From Astragalus membranaceus (taxonomy: Eukaryota > Streptophyta > Magnoliopsida > Fabales > Fabaceae): a DNA stretch of 64,000 bases. Positions within the stretch are counted from its first letter, which is position 1. Each line of letters begins with the position of its first letter. The translations under genes were made by a program, and so were the position numbers. Under the pieces are notes generated by a model. The model saw nothing but the letters and a program-made list of their open reading frames with translations. It ran no database searches and was not told the DNA's origin. Shown here piece by piece: positions 1-11,759 of the stretch. The stretch spans positions 36,265,109-36,329,108 of the forward strand of contig CM076849.1 of NCBI GenBank assembly GCA_039519185.1, written 5' to 3'.

Positions 1-300
1 NNNNNNNNNNNNNNNNNNNNNNNNNNNNNNNNNNNNNNNNNNNNNNNNNNNNNNNNNNNNNNNNNNNNNNNNNNNNNNNNNNNNNNNNNNNNNNNNNNNN
101 NNNNNNNNNNNNNNNNNNNNNNNNNNNNNNNNNNNNNNNNNNNNNNNNNNNNNNNNNNNNNNNNNNNNNNNNNNNNNNNNNNNNNNNNNNNNNNNNNNNN
201 NNNNNNNNNNNNNNNNNNNNNNNNNNNNNNNNNNNNNNNNNNNNNNNNNNNNNNNNNNNNNNNNNNNNNNNNNNNNNNNNNNNNNNNNNNNNNNNNNNNN
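1..300. other. Assembly gap
   Basis: All 300 positions are N. The copia element that continues at 301 is cut by this gap, so its 5' part is unknown. Confidence 0.99.
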
Positions 301-301
301 A

Positions 302-634
302 GAATACAGGGCACTTGCCACTGTTACTTCAGAACTTCTATGGCTCAAACAATTGTTACGTGCATTTCACATTGTTCCCTCCGGTATTATGGTCCTTAGT
401 GACAGTCAATCAGCAATCCAGATGGCTAGTAATCCTACTAGCAATGAGAGGTCCAAACACATAGATATTGACTGCCATTTTGTTCGGGAACATGTTCAAA
501 CCAGCTTCATCAAACTCATCCATGTTGCTTCAAAAGAGCAACTTGCTGATATGCTCACCAAGGCACTGCACAAACCACTGTTTCCGGACCTCATTGGCAA
601 GCTGGGAATGTTGGATATCTATTCTCCACCTTGA
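302..634 (+). pseudogene. Ty1/copia RNase H C-terminal fragment
   Basis: The frame is open from the gap edge and begins with EYRALA, the conserved block in the RNase H domain of plant copia polyproteins. It continues through VLSDSQSAIQMA and KHIDIDCHFVRE, then LADMLTKALHKP and the terminal KLGMLDIY, all standard copia C-terminal blocks. The TGA stop at 632-634 runs into a purine tract (633-641), which is the usual join of pol end, polypurine tract and 3' LTR. About 110 codons are visible; the rest of gag-pol lies in the gap. It is scored as a fragment because the upstream part is missing; the visible part has no break. Confidence 0.9.
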
Positions 635-641
635 GGGGGGG

Positions 642-908
642 TATTAAGCTCCATTGGGCCAAACTTCCACTTTCACTTGGGCCTCACTGGTTTTATGTAT
701 TGGGCTGTATCATTGATGTAAATTAATCAGTTTCTATATTTTGTAACTAGTTTCAATTTCTAGTTTAGATAGTTGGTTAGGTTGGTTTTCACTTTACCCT
801 TTTGTATAAATTCTGATCCAATCATTGGAATCAGTTGTAATTTTTCATTCTTCAACTTCTTTCAATGAGAATGAGTTCCTCAGATTCTCTCTGTTGTGAA
901 TCTTAATA
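642..908 (+). mobile_element. Copia 3' LTR with TA...TA ends
   Basis: This 267-bp LTR follows the G-rich polypurine tract (633-641) of the copia fragment. It starts TATTAAG and ends CTTAATA, a perfect 7-bp inverted repeat, so the ends are TA...TA rather than the canonical TG...CA. A TATA-like TTGTATAAATT lies near 802-812. The 5' LTR is in or before the gap, so no target-site duplication can be checked. Confidence 0.75.
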
Positions 909-1228
909 GGATTTCGACGGAGGGAGGACGGGGTGGAGGGGTTTGGGTTGAGCGTGGAGATGGTTTTGGGGTTTGGGTTGAGCTACTGAGTGTGGTACTG
1001 AGAGGGTGGAGACGATAGAGGGTTGAAACTATTTTTTATTTTTTTGTGTTTTTAACTTTTTGAATATAAAACTATTTATTAATATTAATATATAAAATTT
1101 TATTGTATAAAAAAGGGGTATGTATCCGGTTCCATATAGTAGAGTAGAGAGAGTGGTGTATTTGATCCACTTTCTGGTCGACTTTGCGGTCAAAATATCA
1201 TTTCTCTTGTTCAATTCTTGAAGGTGAA
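909..1228. other. No gene seen; G-rich then AT-rich flank
   Basis: 909-1025 is G-rich with a repeated GGGGTTTGGGTTGAG motif. 1026-1228 is AT-rich. No coding similarity or transposon ends were recognised. Confidence 0.5.
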
Positions 1229-1483
1229 GCTATTACACTCCTCAAACCAACGGGAGTTGGCTCAGTGGTTAAGGTTTGTCTTTTCACTGGGTCCCGCTGG
1301 GGTTGACTGGGTATGCTCTCCAGTTCGATTTCCGGTTGGAGCAGATTTTCGTTGGCCACCTCGGTAGATTACTGGGGGGCAGATTAGTCCTTTGTTGTCA
1401 GCGTTGGGACACTGCCCGGTTCCAGGGGTCTCCGGCTCGCCCCTTCCCTTTGTAAAAAAAAAAAAGCTATTACACTCCTCAAA
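1229..1483 (+). mobile_element. tRNA-derived SINE with 18-bp TSDs
   Basis: The body (about 1247-1465) begins with a tRNA-like head. An A-box-like TGGCTCAGTGGTTAAGG lies near 1258-1274 and a B-box-like AGTTCGATTTC near 1322-1332, as expected for an internal RNA polymerase III promoter. It ends in TTGT followed by about 13 A. The 18-bp sequence GCTATTACACTCCTCAAA occurs immediately before (1229-1246) and immediately after (1466-1483), a perfect target-site duplication made by LINE-type reverse transcription. SINEs encode no protein and depend on LINE machinery. The perfect duplication suggests a fairly recent insertion. The family name is not known to me. Confidence 0.88.
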
Positions 1484-1549
1484 GCTGTCAAAGCTGTCAA
1501 ATAGAAACAAATATACCAAATGAATAAAAAAAGATAAAAGATCGACCTG

Positions 1550-2159
<610 letters not shown>

Positions 2160-2530
2160 TAGTTATTCAGTACCTAGCAGTTTTGGGGAGGACTGCTGTT
2201 GGTAGGTCTCTTACCATCCGAGCGATGTGTTGAAAAGATCCTGGGTGGGGCACTTGCGATGCCACTCCGATGCCTAAGTCAGTAATGGGAATAAGATAGT
2301 AGTATAATCTAGGAATGAGAATGTACCTATTAATGGAAATGTAAATCAGTATTTATAGGGACTCGTGCCGGTTTTGAGTCGTTGGATCGATTGAATGAAT
2401 TTGAGCCGTCCAAGTATTTGAGTCATAAATGGGCTGATTTATTGTGGATATTGATCAAAGTAATTGGACCTATCCATGTCTAATTGCTGAATGAGCCTCT
2501 TGGTCCAGTCCAGAATAGTAGTAAATGATA
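2160..2530. mobile_element. Possible old LTR fragment
   Basis: The block CTCCGATGCCTAAGTCAG (2264-2281), followed about 90 bp later by TATTTATAGGGACT, resembles the U3 region of several plant LTR retrotransposons. No terminal TG/CA, PBS or duplication was found, so ends and orientation are unresolved. Confidence 0.3.
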
Positions 2531-2737
2531 ACTTATAGTAATTAACTGCACTAAATGACATCTAATAATTCAAGCAAAAGTTTTTAAAGAGCTAATTACA
2601 ATTAATACTCATAAACTTTTAATTTTTTATTTCAAACTACTTCTTTTATAAATGACAACTTAATACATATAATTAAAAGAAATGGCACTAACTTAATTTA
2701 CATAAATATTATAGTAAGTAAGAACAAATTCATACTT

Positions 2738-2935
2738 ACTACCAACATGATATGGTACAAGTGGTTTATATTTGGGTCCCTTAATTTTTTGCTCCTGAGT
2801 TCGATTCTTGGCCGGTGCGTATGACAAAATATTTGTTAGGAGATGTCAACTCCTTAAATGGATCTTTGATACCTCGAATAATTAGTCTCCACACTCACCG
2901 TGGAGGATACATTGGTTTTAAAAAAAATCTTAATA
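2738..2935 (+). mobile_element. Old SINE-like copy
   Basis: It has an A-box-like TGGTACAAGTGGTT near 2753-2766 and a B-box-like GAGTTCGATTC near 2799-2809. The 3' part has the phrase TTAAATGGATCT...ATACCTC...ATTAGTCTCCACA and ends in an A-rich tail. The same 3' phrase recurs at 30112-30195 in an intron of the MATE gene, so this is a dispersed family. No clear TSD is visible. Confidence 0.55.
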
Positions 2936-2943
2936 AAAAAATG

Positions 2944-3893
2944 GCTTAATTACAGTTTTGGTCCCCCTATTATGACCAACTCACGATTTTGGTCCCTAAA
3001 GTTTTAATTTAACGATTTTGATCCCCCTATTTTCTCAATTTGACGAATTTGATCCCCCTCTTAATTTGGTCAAACTTAAGACTCAATTTTGACTGACTCA
3101 TCCTACGTGGCAGTCCACGTAGACTGCCACGTAGGCACACCCCCACCCCCACCCCCCCCCACCCCCACCCTCCACTGTTCATCTTCCCCACCGATCCCCC
3201 ACCCCCTTCGCACCACCCACCCCCTTCACACAACCCACCACCTTCGCACCACCCACCACCTTCGCACCACCCACCACCTTCGCACCACCCACCACCACCT
3301 TCGCACCACCCACCTTTCCCTCCGACTGTGATTGCGATCTGCGACGAGAGCGAGAGCGAGAGCGAGAGTGAGAGCGATCTGCGACGAGAGCGAGAGCGAG
3401 AGGGAGAGCGACGAGCGGGGGGAAGAGAGAGATGGAAAACGAGGGGGATCGGTGATTGAGAGAGGAGGGAGAGCGACGGTGGGAGATGCGAAGGAGAGAG
3501 AGATGCGAAGGAGAGAGAGAGCGTGAGAGGAAGGAGGGAGTGGATTCGAGGGGGTGGGAGGGGGGAGGGGAAGAGGAACAGTGGAGGGGGAGGGGGGTTC
3601 ACGGTGGTGGGGGGTGGGAGGGGGGAGGGTGAAGAGGAACAATGGAGGGGGGGAGGGGAAGAGGCCGGTCACGAGGAAGAAGAAGGGGGGGGAGGGGGGT
3701 GGGGGGGTGGGGGTGGGGGGGGTGTGCCTACGTGGCAGTCCACGTGGGCTGCCACGTAGGATAAGTCAGTCAAAATTGGGGTGGGGGACCTTGATTTTAC
3801 AAATTGGGAAAATAGGGGGACCGAAATCGTCAAATTAAAAGTTCAGGGACCAAAATCGAGAATTGGTCATAATAGGGGGACCAAAACTGTAAT
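2944..3893. mobile_element. Long-TIR Mutator-like or foldback element, non-autonomous
   Basis: The left end (about 2946-3140) and right end (about 3716-3893) are inverted copies of each other, about 180-195 bp long with some mismatches. Each contains a phrase like TTTTGGTCCCCCTATTATGACC and ends inward with CCTACGTGGCAGTCCACGT. Long TIRs like this are typical of non-autonomous Mutator-like elements in legumes. The interior is GC-rich simple repeat, and the long reading frames in it on both strands are not genes. A 9-bp TSD could not be assigned because both flanks are A/T runs. Confidence 0.72.
3208..3320. repeat. 18-bp minisatellite inside the foldback element
   Basis: Around six copies of a unit close to CGCACCACCCACCACCTT, one with a 3-bp insertion. 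A purine-rich GAGAGC array follows at about 3348-3420. Confidence 0.85.
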
Positions 3894-3966
3894 TTATTTT
3901 TTAATTTAGTCCTTATACGAACACTCTTTCTTTCCACAAATGGCCATAAACTATATAAAAAAAATA

Positions 3967-4248
3967 CTTCCTCCGCTCTTAATTTTTGATAATTTTAGCT
4001 TGTTACATACAAATTATGGTATAATTAATTTGTGTAAGCTAAGTACTAAAATACCCTATTTGTAGTTGTCTTGAGACAATTGAAATCAAAATAAAAGTTA
4101 ATAGTTGTCTTAGGTCTCTAAAAGACTTAATAAATATAAAGAGTATATTTGAAAAAATTGGTGAATTGTACGTTGAGTTTGTAAAAGTACTATTGTTTTG
4201 AGACAAAAATAAAAGGTCAAAAGTACCAAAAGTTAGGAACAGACGAAG
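3967..4248. mobile_element. Stowaway-type MITE
   Basis: The 282-bp element is flanked by TA dinucleotides (3965-3966 and 4249-4250), the target duplication of Tc1/mariner elements. Its TIRs are diverged copies: left CTTCCTCCGCTCTTAATTTT, right (reverse complement) CTTCGTCTGTTCCTAACTTT. This is the CTCCCTCCGT-type end of plant Stowaway MITEs. It has no coding capacity. The TIR divergence indicates an old copy. Confidence 0.78.
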
Positions 4249-4524
4249 TAAATAGTTAGCACCAAAAGTTTGTGAAATAAATTTTATTTGTCTTTAAAGT
4301 TTTATAGGTATTCTCTTACAAGGACGGACTAATATGATTAATTTCACAAAACTTTAAAGATCAATTAGACAAATTTCAAAAAATGTAGAGATTACTTATT
4401 ATTTTCCTTTTGTTTAGAGCCTAAGTTGGAGAAAAAACATTTGTTTACAGATTGAGTTTACTATCAAATTAAGAGATCAAAAAATGTTTAGAGATTGAGT
4501 ATTTTTATTAAGATTTATTATTTT

Positions 4525-4808
4525 TGTTATGAAATTGACCAAAACAAGAGTGTTATAATAGACTATAGATGAAGAAGAAATAGAAGAAGAGAATGAGAGA
4601 AGAAAAGAGCATTTGCATTCTACTATTGAAGGTGTCATTTACATTGCCATATAAGTCCTATTTATAGGATACACATCTCGTAACTTACAAGCACAAAGTT
4701 AAGAGCAATAAGTATGAGTGAAAGCTCTTTACTCATGGGAGTTATAGAGTATCCTAGGTAAGATGAAAGGACTAAGGAGAGATGGACATCCACCAAATAT
4801 TCATAACA
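4525..4808 (-). repeat. 3' LTR of copia element 1
   Basis: 284 bp, starting TGTTATGA and ending TCATAACA on the plus strand. It pairs with 9448-9731. Confidence 0.92.
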
Positions 4809-7800
4809 CCCCCCCTTGGATGTCCATTGAGGACATGTCTCATTAAAACCTTACTAAGAAAAAACCCAGTGGGAAAAATTCTTAATGAAGGAAAAAGAGT
4901 ACAATATCCTTTATGTGGGGACTGCCTCGTTAAAAACCTTTTGTGGAAAACCCAATGGGACAAAACCACGACAAGGAAAAAAGAGTACAATTTTCTCCCC
5001 CTATTTGAAGAATCTCTTAAGAATATACATTTAGATTTTCTTCCCCTGATGCATATGAAGCAATATACTTCGTAATATATCCTCCTTTCAATTGAGATTC
5101 ATAATTGGTATTATCTTTGGGGTTTCTTCCTTGAGTGTTGGTATTTGAACATGATATGAGGAAGTGATAACTATAGATTGCTATGTAGATCATGATGATG
5201 CTTCAATGTCGCCATATGTAAATAATCATATACTTCAGAACTGGCTTGATCTAGACCAGAAAAATATCTTGTATTTTGTTCTAATGCATTTTGGTTGGTG
5301 ATAAATTCTATCTCACTAATATGTATCAAATAATATTATCACATCAATCCATATGACATCTAGTAATATGCGCGCACTAATTTAAAGTCTTCTAGACCGG
5401 GATATTTGATATCTTGGGACACACATCATGTACTCAATAGAGATATAATTTATCATGATTCAATTAGCTAATTGATCGATCTGCAGGTCGAGACAAAACT
5501 TTGTTTAGGAGAAACATTTATTTAAGATATTTCTCTATATCTTCAATCCTTCTAGAATTTTCTATTTAGAGATCAACCAAAGAGGTTCAACCTCCAAATC
5601 CATCAAATATAATTTGAGGTCCTTCATATCAAACTCTTTCTTTAAGCAATTTAAAATATGCATTGAGATGATTATACCACATGTGCAGATAATATTATCC
5701 CATGGAGGGGATTATTTCAATTGGCGTAATCATCTCAAGAGTCCAAACAGCCAATCTCGAAAAAAATTAGTTCCTTCTAGGATCCTCATATAATCATGAC
5801 TATCAAATAAGCCATACAAAAAGTTGTAACTCATCCATCGTTGTATTTGAGCCTTTCAAAACTACTTGCATTCACTACAGGTGAATTTATCTTCGAAATC
5901 AAATGTTAAGTTTGTGCGAATAATTTTAAACATCGAATCTAACTAGATTCACATCTTCGGCTGTATTGACTATAGGTCGGAAAAACGTTTTTCAATTGCA
6001 TTTTCCTATTTTGGCCAATCATTGCTTTGTCTAAATTCTTAATAGACTTTGGTTCATGACCCTCTTCATCATTTATCATATTTAGCGCTACATTATACAC
6101 ACACAAAATTGTCAACGTTGACTTTGTTTCGGTTCCATCATATTTCATTATTGACATAATTTATTGAGATCTCATTTCCACAAATTTCAGGTACCTGATC
6201 AGTTCTTCTGGAACTTGAAAAGTAATTATGTCAAATTACTCGTTAGGAGTTTCCATATCCTCTTTTGGGCCATCTTGCTTTTAAGCACAATTTCTTGTTC
6301 TAGGATTTTTATTCTTTGGAACCGACTAAACCACACGCTTCATGCGTGGTTAAGATTCATTGCAACGTCTGAGTGTCCAACAGGGACATCAATTTTATTT
6401 GCGTATTGCAGCTGGTGAATAATTTACAAAATTTTGCAAATGATTTATTCTTTGAACTTCTGGTTCACATTGGTTTATAAGAGGATCAAGATAAGATAAT
6501 AATAATAATAATAATAATAATAATTTATTTCAAATAATACTAATTTCCAGCTGCTTATCTCTCCCCCTAATGTTGGGAAAACTAATTCATCAAAATGATA
6601 ATTAGCTGACTAAGCTATAAATACATCTCTGGTTATTGGCTCAACATACTCTATGATGGATGGAGATTCATATACTCATATATTCCCAACATTGTTTAAG
6701 CATACTTCTTATAGTAAAGTAGTGTAGCAATGTAAACATACACAACACATCCAAAAAATTTAAGATGGGAGATATTGGACTACTGACTAAAAATCAATCA
6801 TAAAAGGGAGAGCTTACATATGATACCTTATTGGCTTGATGTGTATCAATGTCTTTGCTTGCAATATTGCATGTTCCCATGTAGAAATGGAAGTTTTGAT
6901 TTCATAAGAACTGATCATATTTATAACTTTAGACGTCTAATGAATGGTTCTTCAAGACCATTTTATGAATAAACATAGCTATGTGATGTCCAATATCAAT
7001 TCTAATATACATACAACACTTACCAAATGATTCTAAGATAATTCACATAATGACCTCTTACTCAAATTAGTTGAGCAAGCCATCTCACAAACTTCTAGTT
7101 GTGAGTTGACGACAAATATATGTAGTATATATTTTGTCATCTAATTGATGCATCAATTAAAATCATAAAATATCACGTGATTGATGTATTTGTTTACAAA
7201 TATGACCTTATACACATTTTAGAAATGTGAGGGACTTATTCTATCAAATTCTCAACTTCCTTTGGAAACTAGTAATACACAAAAGTTAATGGGTTGAAGA
7301 ATCTACGGGCTCTTCAATACATGTTCACTAAAATTCTTATCTATTTTTCGCATCATAATAGACCCGGGATGGCCCAACCGGTCTTCCCAACGATAAACTT
7401 ATTATAATACATAAACTTCTGGTTTAAGGTAGCATGTGTTGTACTAATATGCATTTAGTATCAACGAAAAGAAACACAAGTATTTTTTTTCTTTCTAATA
7501 CACATTTGCATTTTCTAAAGTAAGTCTCATGATATACAGACATTGAAAATTTTCTCCATTTATTTTTCGATATGGTATATCCACTTAGATGAATATCCTT
7601 GAAACTCAATTAGTTTCTATGAGACTGGAGAATATATGGCATCAATGTTTAAAGCTTTGTTCTTCAAACTAGGTAACAATACAATTAGCTCTTCTGGAGC
7701 CTTCAATTACATTTGCAAACTTTTGGTTGCAAGTTGATAATAAGAACACACACTAGTACTACCATATGATTTTCTGGTAGTTTATATGCATTAAGAACAC

Positions 7801-9447
7801 ATGACACACAAAAATTTATTATATTGAAGAATCTTCTGGTCCTTCAAAAATATTAATATGTGTCGTCATCTTTATATTAGAAAAATATAATTGAACACAT
7901 ACTAAATAGTAAAATCATGTAGACTAGAATTCCAAGAGTAAGTAGAAAGAGAAGTTACACTTAGAAAAATTAAACTTTGCCATAATGTATATGAGTTACT
8001 ACATCATTATTTTCATATACACCATTATGAGAAATAGTAAAGAATATAACCATAAATCATATATGTCAAAAATAACCATAAATCATGATAATGGATTTTT
8101 TTTTTAATCATCATTCACATGCAGCACACTCAATATTTACCTTTCACATACAACATATCAAAAAAAATTTGTTACATTATTTATAGAATACAAAGAAAAT
8201 TATAAAGGATTATCAAAGGGAAAAAACAGAATTTTTGTTATGTTCTTCAAGAACTCGCCATAAACTTTTATAAAGGGTAATGAAAGAAAGTAATATTTTA
8301 TGATCATATGTTCTTCAAGAACTTTATCTTACATCTAAACGATAACCAAAGAGAAATCATACTTTATGTGATTTATAACTTTATTCACTTCTGGGAATAA
8401 AGTTCAATCCATTATGTGATCTTTCACATTTTAATCATTCATAAGTCCTTTGTTCAATCACAATTGTGACTAAATTTCCAAAATATTCTAAAAATATTTT
8501 CTCACTTTTGCTACTCCAGGAGCATATTCGAGCAGGGTAAAGAAATACACTTCCCCCTTTTTTTTGTTTCAAGTAAAACTAAAATCAAAAAGATCTTTTA
8601 GATTACAATCATGGTCTAAAGATTTAGTTCTTCAAGAACTTGACCACAAATTTTTCATTGGTGATAATCAAGAAAAATCATTATCCATGAAACAATCCTC
8701 CAGAGATGGTTGAATATTAAGATTTAGTTCTTCAAAACTTGACCCTGAGTTTATATGATTACAATCATTCTTTGAACAATCCTCCACGGGTGGTTGAATA
8801 ATAATTTTTTTTAAGTTCTTCAAGAGCTATCACAAATATTCACATTTTGAATAATCCTACAAGGATACTCAAATATTCATATTTTTTTCTTCAGTTCTTC
8901 AAGAACTATATATAACAAATCATCACAAACAATGACAAAGAAAAAAATTTCTTTAAGCAATCCTATAGGGATGCTCGAATATTGGGTTTATTTTTTCTTT
9001 TAGTTCTTCAAGAACTATATCACGAGACTGAGCATTGAAGAAAAAAAATGCTTTGAACAATCTTGCAGGGATTCTTGAATATTAAGTTTTATCTCTTCAT
9101 TGAGTTCTTTGTGCAATCCTTCTAGGATGCTTGAATGATGAATTCTTCTGGAATTCATCAAGAATAGACAAACATGATAGTTGTCCTTATGCAATCCAAT
9201 AGGGATGCATCAATGTTGAATTCTTCAGGAATTCATCAAAAATAGAAACATGATAATCGTGGTAGCTAAATAAAATTCTCAATAAAATTCCTATATTAGC
9301 ATGATAAAATAAAAGCTATAAGAAAACAAAACATGATAACATGAGTTGGATAAATTAACTATAAGATAGTAGAAGAAAACATATCTTTGCCAAATAGCCT
9401 ACAAGCTTATTAAGCCATCATTTTGGTAGAGCTTCGTGCTGATAATG
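4809..9447 (-). pseudogene. Degenerate copia gag-pol of element 1
   Basis: Only short frames survive, in normal copia order on the minus strand. At 7609-7424 is a piece of the protease/pre-integrase region (IHLSGYTISKN). Around 6900-6550 is the integrase C-terminal region, by likeness to the copies at 10080-10349 and 53335-53601. At 6157-5939 is the start of reverse transcriptase (YNVALNMINDEEGHEPKSI). Many stops and frameshifts exclude function. An (AAT)n tract at about 6497-6531 lies inside it. Confidence 0.75.
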
Positions 9448-9731
9448 TGTTATGAAATTGACCAAAACAAGAGTATTATAATAGACTATAGATGAAGAAA
9501 AAATAGAAGAAGAGAATGAGAGAAGAAAAGAGCATTTGCATTCTACTCTTGAATGTGTCATTTACATTGCCATATAAGTCCTATTTATAGGATACAAATC
9601 TTGTAACTTACAAGCACAAAGTTAAGAGCAATAAGTATGAGTGAAAGCTCTTTACTCATGGGAGTTATATTGTATCCTAGGTAAGATGAAAGGACTAAGG
9701 AGAGATGGACATCCACCAAATATTCATAACA
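9448..9731 (-). repeat. 5' LTR of copia element 1
   Basis: 284 bp. On the minus strand it is followed directly by CATTATCAGCACGAAGC, the expected primer-binding position. Confidence 0.92.
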
Positions 9732-9848
9732 ATTTTCTTTTTGTTTAGAGTTTATTAACATTTGTCTTTTACTAATTGAAATTATGACCGGCTACTGTTA
9801 ATAAATATATAATTAAATGTTAGCATTTATTATATTTGAAATTTAATA

Positions 9849-9852
<4 letters not shown>

Positions 9853-9882
<30 letters not shown>
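9853..9882. repeat. (AT)n microsatellite
   Basis: About 15 AT units in the 192-bp AT-rich spacer between copia elements 1 and 2. Nothing else is recognisable in that spacer. Confidence 0.95.
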
Positions 9883-9887
<5 letters not shown>

Positions 9888-9928
9888 TTGGACAAAAATA
9901 AACTCTTTTAATTTTATAATTATAAGAT

Positions 9929-10158
9929 TATTATGAAATAAGAGGTAAAAGCAATGAAAAGATGAAGAATATGAACAAGAGAAAATATGGAAGATGAGAG
10001 CATTTTTCTTATTCTCTTCAAGTGTCTCTACACATATGAGATAGCCTTTTTTATAGGGTGAGAAAGGGCAAGTGAAAGGTCAAACATAAAGTGCCACTAA
10101 CAACCCATTACAAAGGGAGTAAAGGAGAAGTGGAAGTGGACATCCATTATTCATAACA
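9929..10158 (-). repeat. 3' LTR of copia element 2
   Basis: 230 bp; pairs with 27069-27302, which has an extra GCGA. Confidence 0.9.
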
Positions 10159-10482
10159 CTCCCCCTTGGATGTCCATCGAGGATATGTCTCATAAAAAAC
10201 CTTACTAGAAAAAACCCAGTGGGATAAAAACCCGGTGGAACATACACTGCACATTTAAAAATTCTAAGATGGGAAATATTAGTTTTGTGACCAAAAACCA
10301 AATGTATAGGGGAAGAGTTGTGATAAGTTGTTGGCTTGATGCGAATCAATGCTGCAATTTCATGTTCTCAAGTAGAAATTGGAAGTTCTTATATCATAAG
10401 TATTTGTCATATAATTAACTTTAGACGTCTAAAAAAAGGTTCTTTAAGACCATTTTATGAATGAACATATGCTACGTGATGT
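10159..10482 (-). pseudogene. Copia element 2: integrase C-terminal fragment
   Basis: The minus-strand frame reads SSPIHLVFGHKTNISHLRIF followed by KCAVYV, the block at the integrase C-terminus of plant copia elements. It is fused directly to near-polypurine-tract sequence, so the reverse transcriptase and RNase H have been deleted. The fragment is cut at 10482 by the Athila-like insertion and resumes at 15232. Confidence 0.8.
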
Positions 10483-11759
10483 TGTTAAGACTTTTGGCAA
10501 GTGTACCAATTGTCGTTGCAAGTTATAAAATACGGTAAGTAACCGGTCAATTCCACAGGGATTGCGCGTTGACAACAATAGCAAAATTGTAAATTCTTAG
10601 ATTGTAAAGGTTTGGTAATTTGAGTAATCAGTAACAGTACAAACGTGAATTAATAATACGAGAAAAAACGACTAGGGATTGAATCCTCTCACCTCGCCTA
10701 TCACATGAACCTTAGCCAATTCAAGTTAATTATGCAATTTCTAGATTCAATTCACTAATTAAGGTCAAGGGCAATTCCTTGCCTCAAGACCCCTATTACC
10801 CTAAGAGTTACCCTAATTCCTTAGGTGAGTCATGCCAGAGGGTAACGCATTAAGATTAAGAATTTTAATGAATTCACATAAGCTACCACATATTCCTATG
10901 ATGATTACTAGCATGTGACCTAACTACCCAATTTCCAGCTACTAATTCATATTCCTATGCAATCACTAGCCTGGATCATCACAATTATCATATGTAATTG
11001 AAAAGCATTAAGAACATAGGTAATTAGACAAAACAACTCGAATAACAACTGAATTGACTACAACAATGATTCACATGATAGGGTTGGGAGATTCATCTCT
11101 CCCTAATCTAAACAAATTAGTTACAATTCATCCTAAGAGTAGAAACCAACATAAAATAGAAAACAAACATAAAGGAAGACATTAGAACCTTCAATCCCTT
11201 GTTCCCAAGTGGTGAGAAGACCCCAAAATCGCACCCTCCAGCTACTCCAAAGTGTGGCTCCAATTCTCAAAACGAACTCCTTCTAAAATTGCTGAAACTG
11301 CTTTAAAAACCCTAATTTTCACGCACCATCGCGACCCGGCCCGTGTCCGTCGCGTCGCGACAAAAGACAGAAGCATCAGGCATCGCAAAACTGCTCCAGG
11401 TCGCGTCGCGAACCCTCCTGGTCGCGACGCGAAAAAAAACAGAAAGTTCTGGCTTGCAAAATTCCTCCTGGTCGCGTCGCGAACCCTCTGGTCGCGACGC
11501 GATATTGAACAGAAATCAAATCCCTCCATTTGCTGCATATCCGGGCAAGTGTCTGGTTCGCCGAATGATGCCACAACCAATTTAGAGGTCTTCAACTCTC
11601 ATTTAGCTCCGAAAGTGAAGGAATTACTTACAAATGAACTTCCTACTACAATTATCTACAACTAGGCTAAATCCCCAGATAATGACTGTGATACAATGAA
11701 AAACCTGCACAATTGGTCCTAAAAATACATAACTTACATCATATGATTGAGAGTCAACA
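10483..11759 (-). repeat. 3' LTR of the non-autonomous Athila-like element
   Basis: 1277 bp. Contains a CG-rich cluster (about 11326-11503) of GTCGCGTCGCGA / TCGCGACGCGA palindromic motifs in otherwise AT-rich sequence. Confidence 0.92.

Larger units (their letters stand above)
4525..9731 (-). mobile_element. Ty1/copia retrotransposon 1, decayed, complete ends
   Basis: Two 284-bp LTRs (4525-4808 and 9448-9731) begin TGTTATGA and end TCATAACA, and the element is flanked by a 5-bp TSD ATTTT (4520-4524 and 9732-9736). A run of seven C at 4809-4815 is the polypurine tract on the minus strand, so transcription runs right to left. The LTRs differ at about 8 positions (near 3%), so the insertion is not recent. 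The internal region is degenerate copia gag-pol. Confidence 0.92.

Noticed and set aside
3027..3838. Several frames of 80-191 residues on both strands (Pro/Ser-rich or Gly/Glu-rich)
   Set aside because: They all lie in GC-rich simple repeats inside the foldback element and are mirror images of one another.
4782..5075. 97-residue plus-strand frame (also 39504-39815)
   Set aside because: It is antisense to the copia 3' end; likeness between the two sites reflects the shared element, not a gene.
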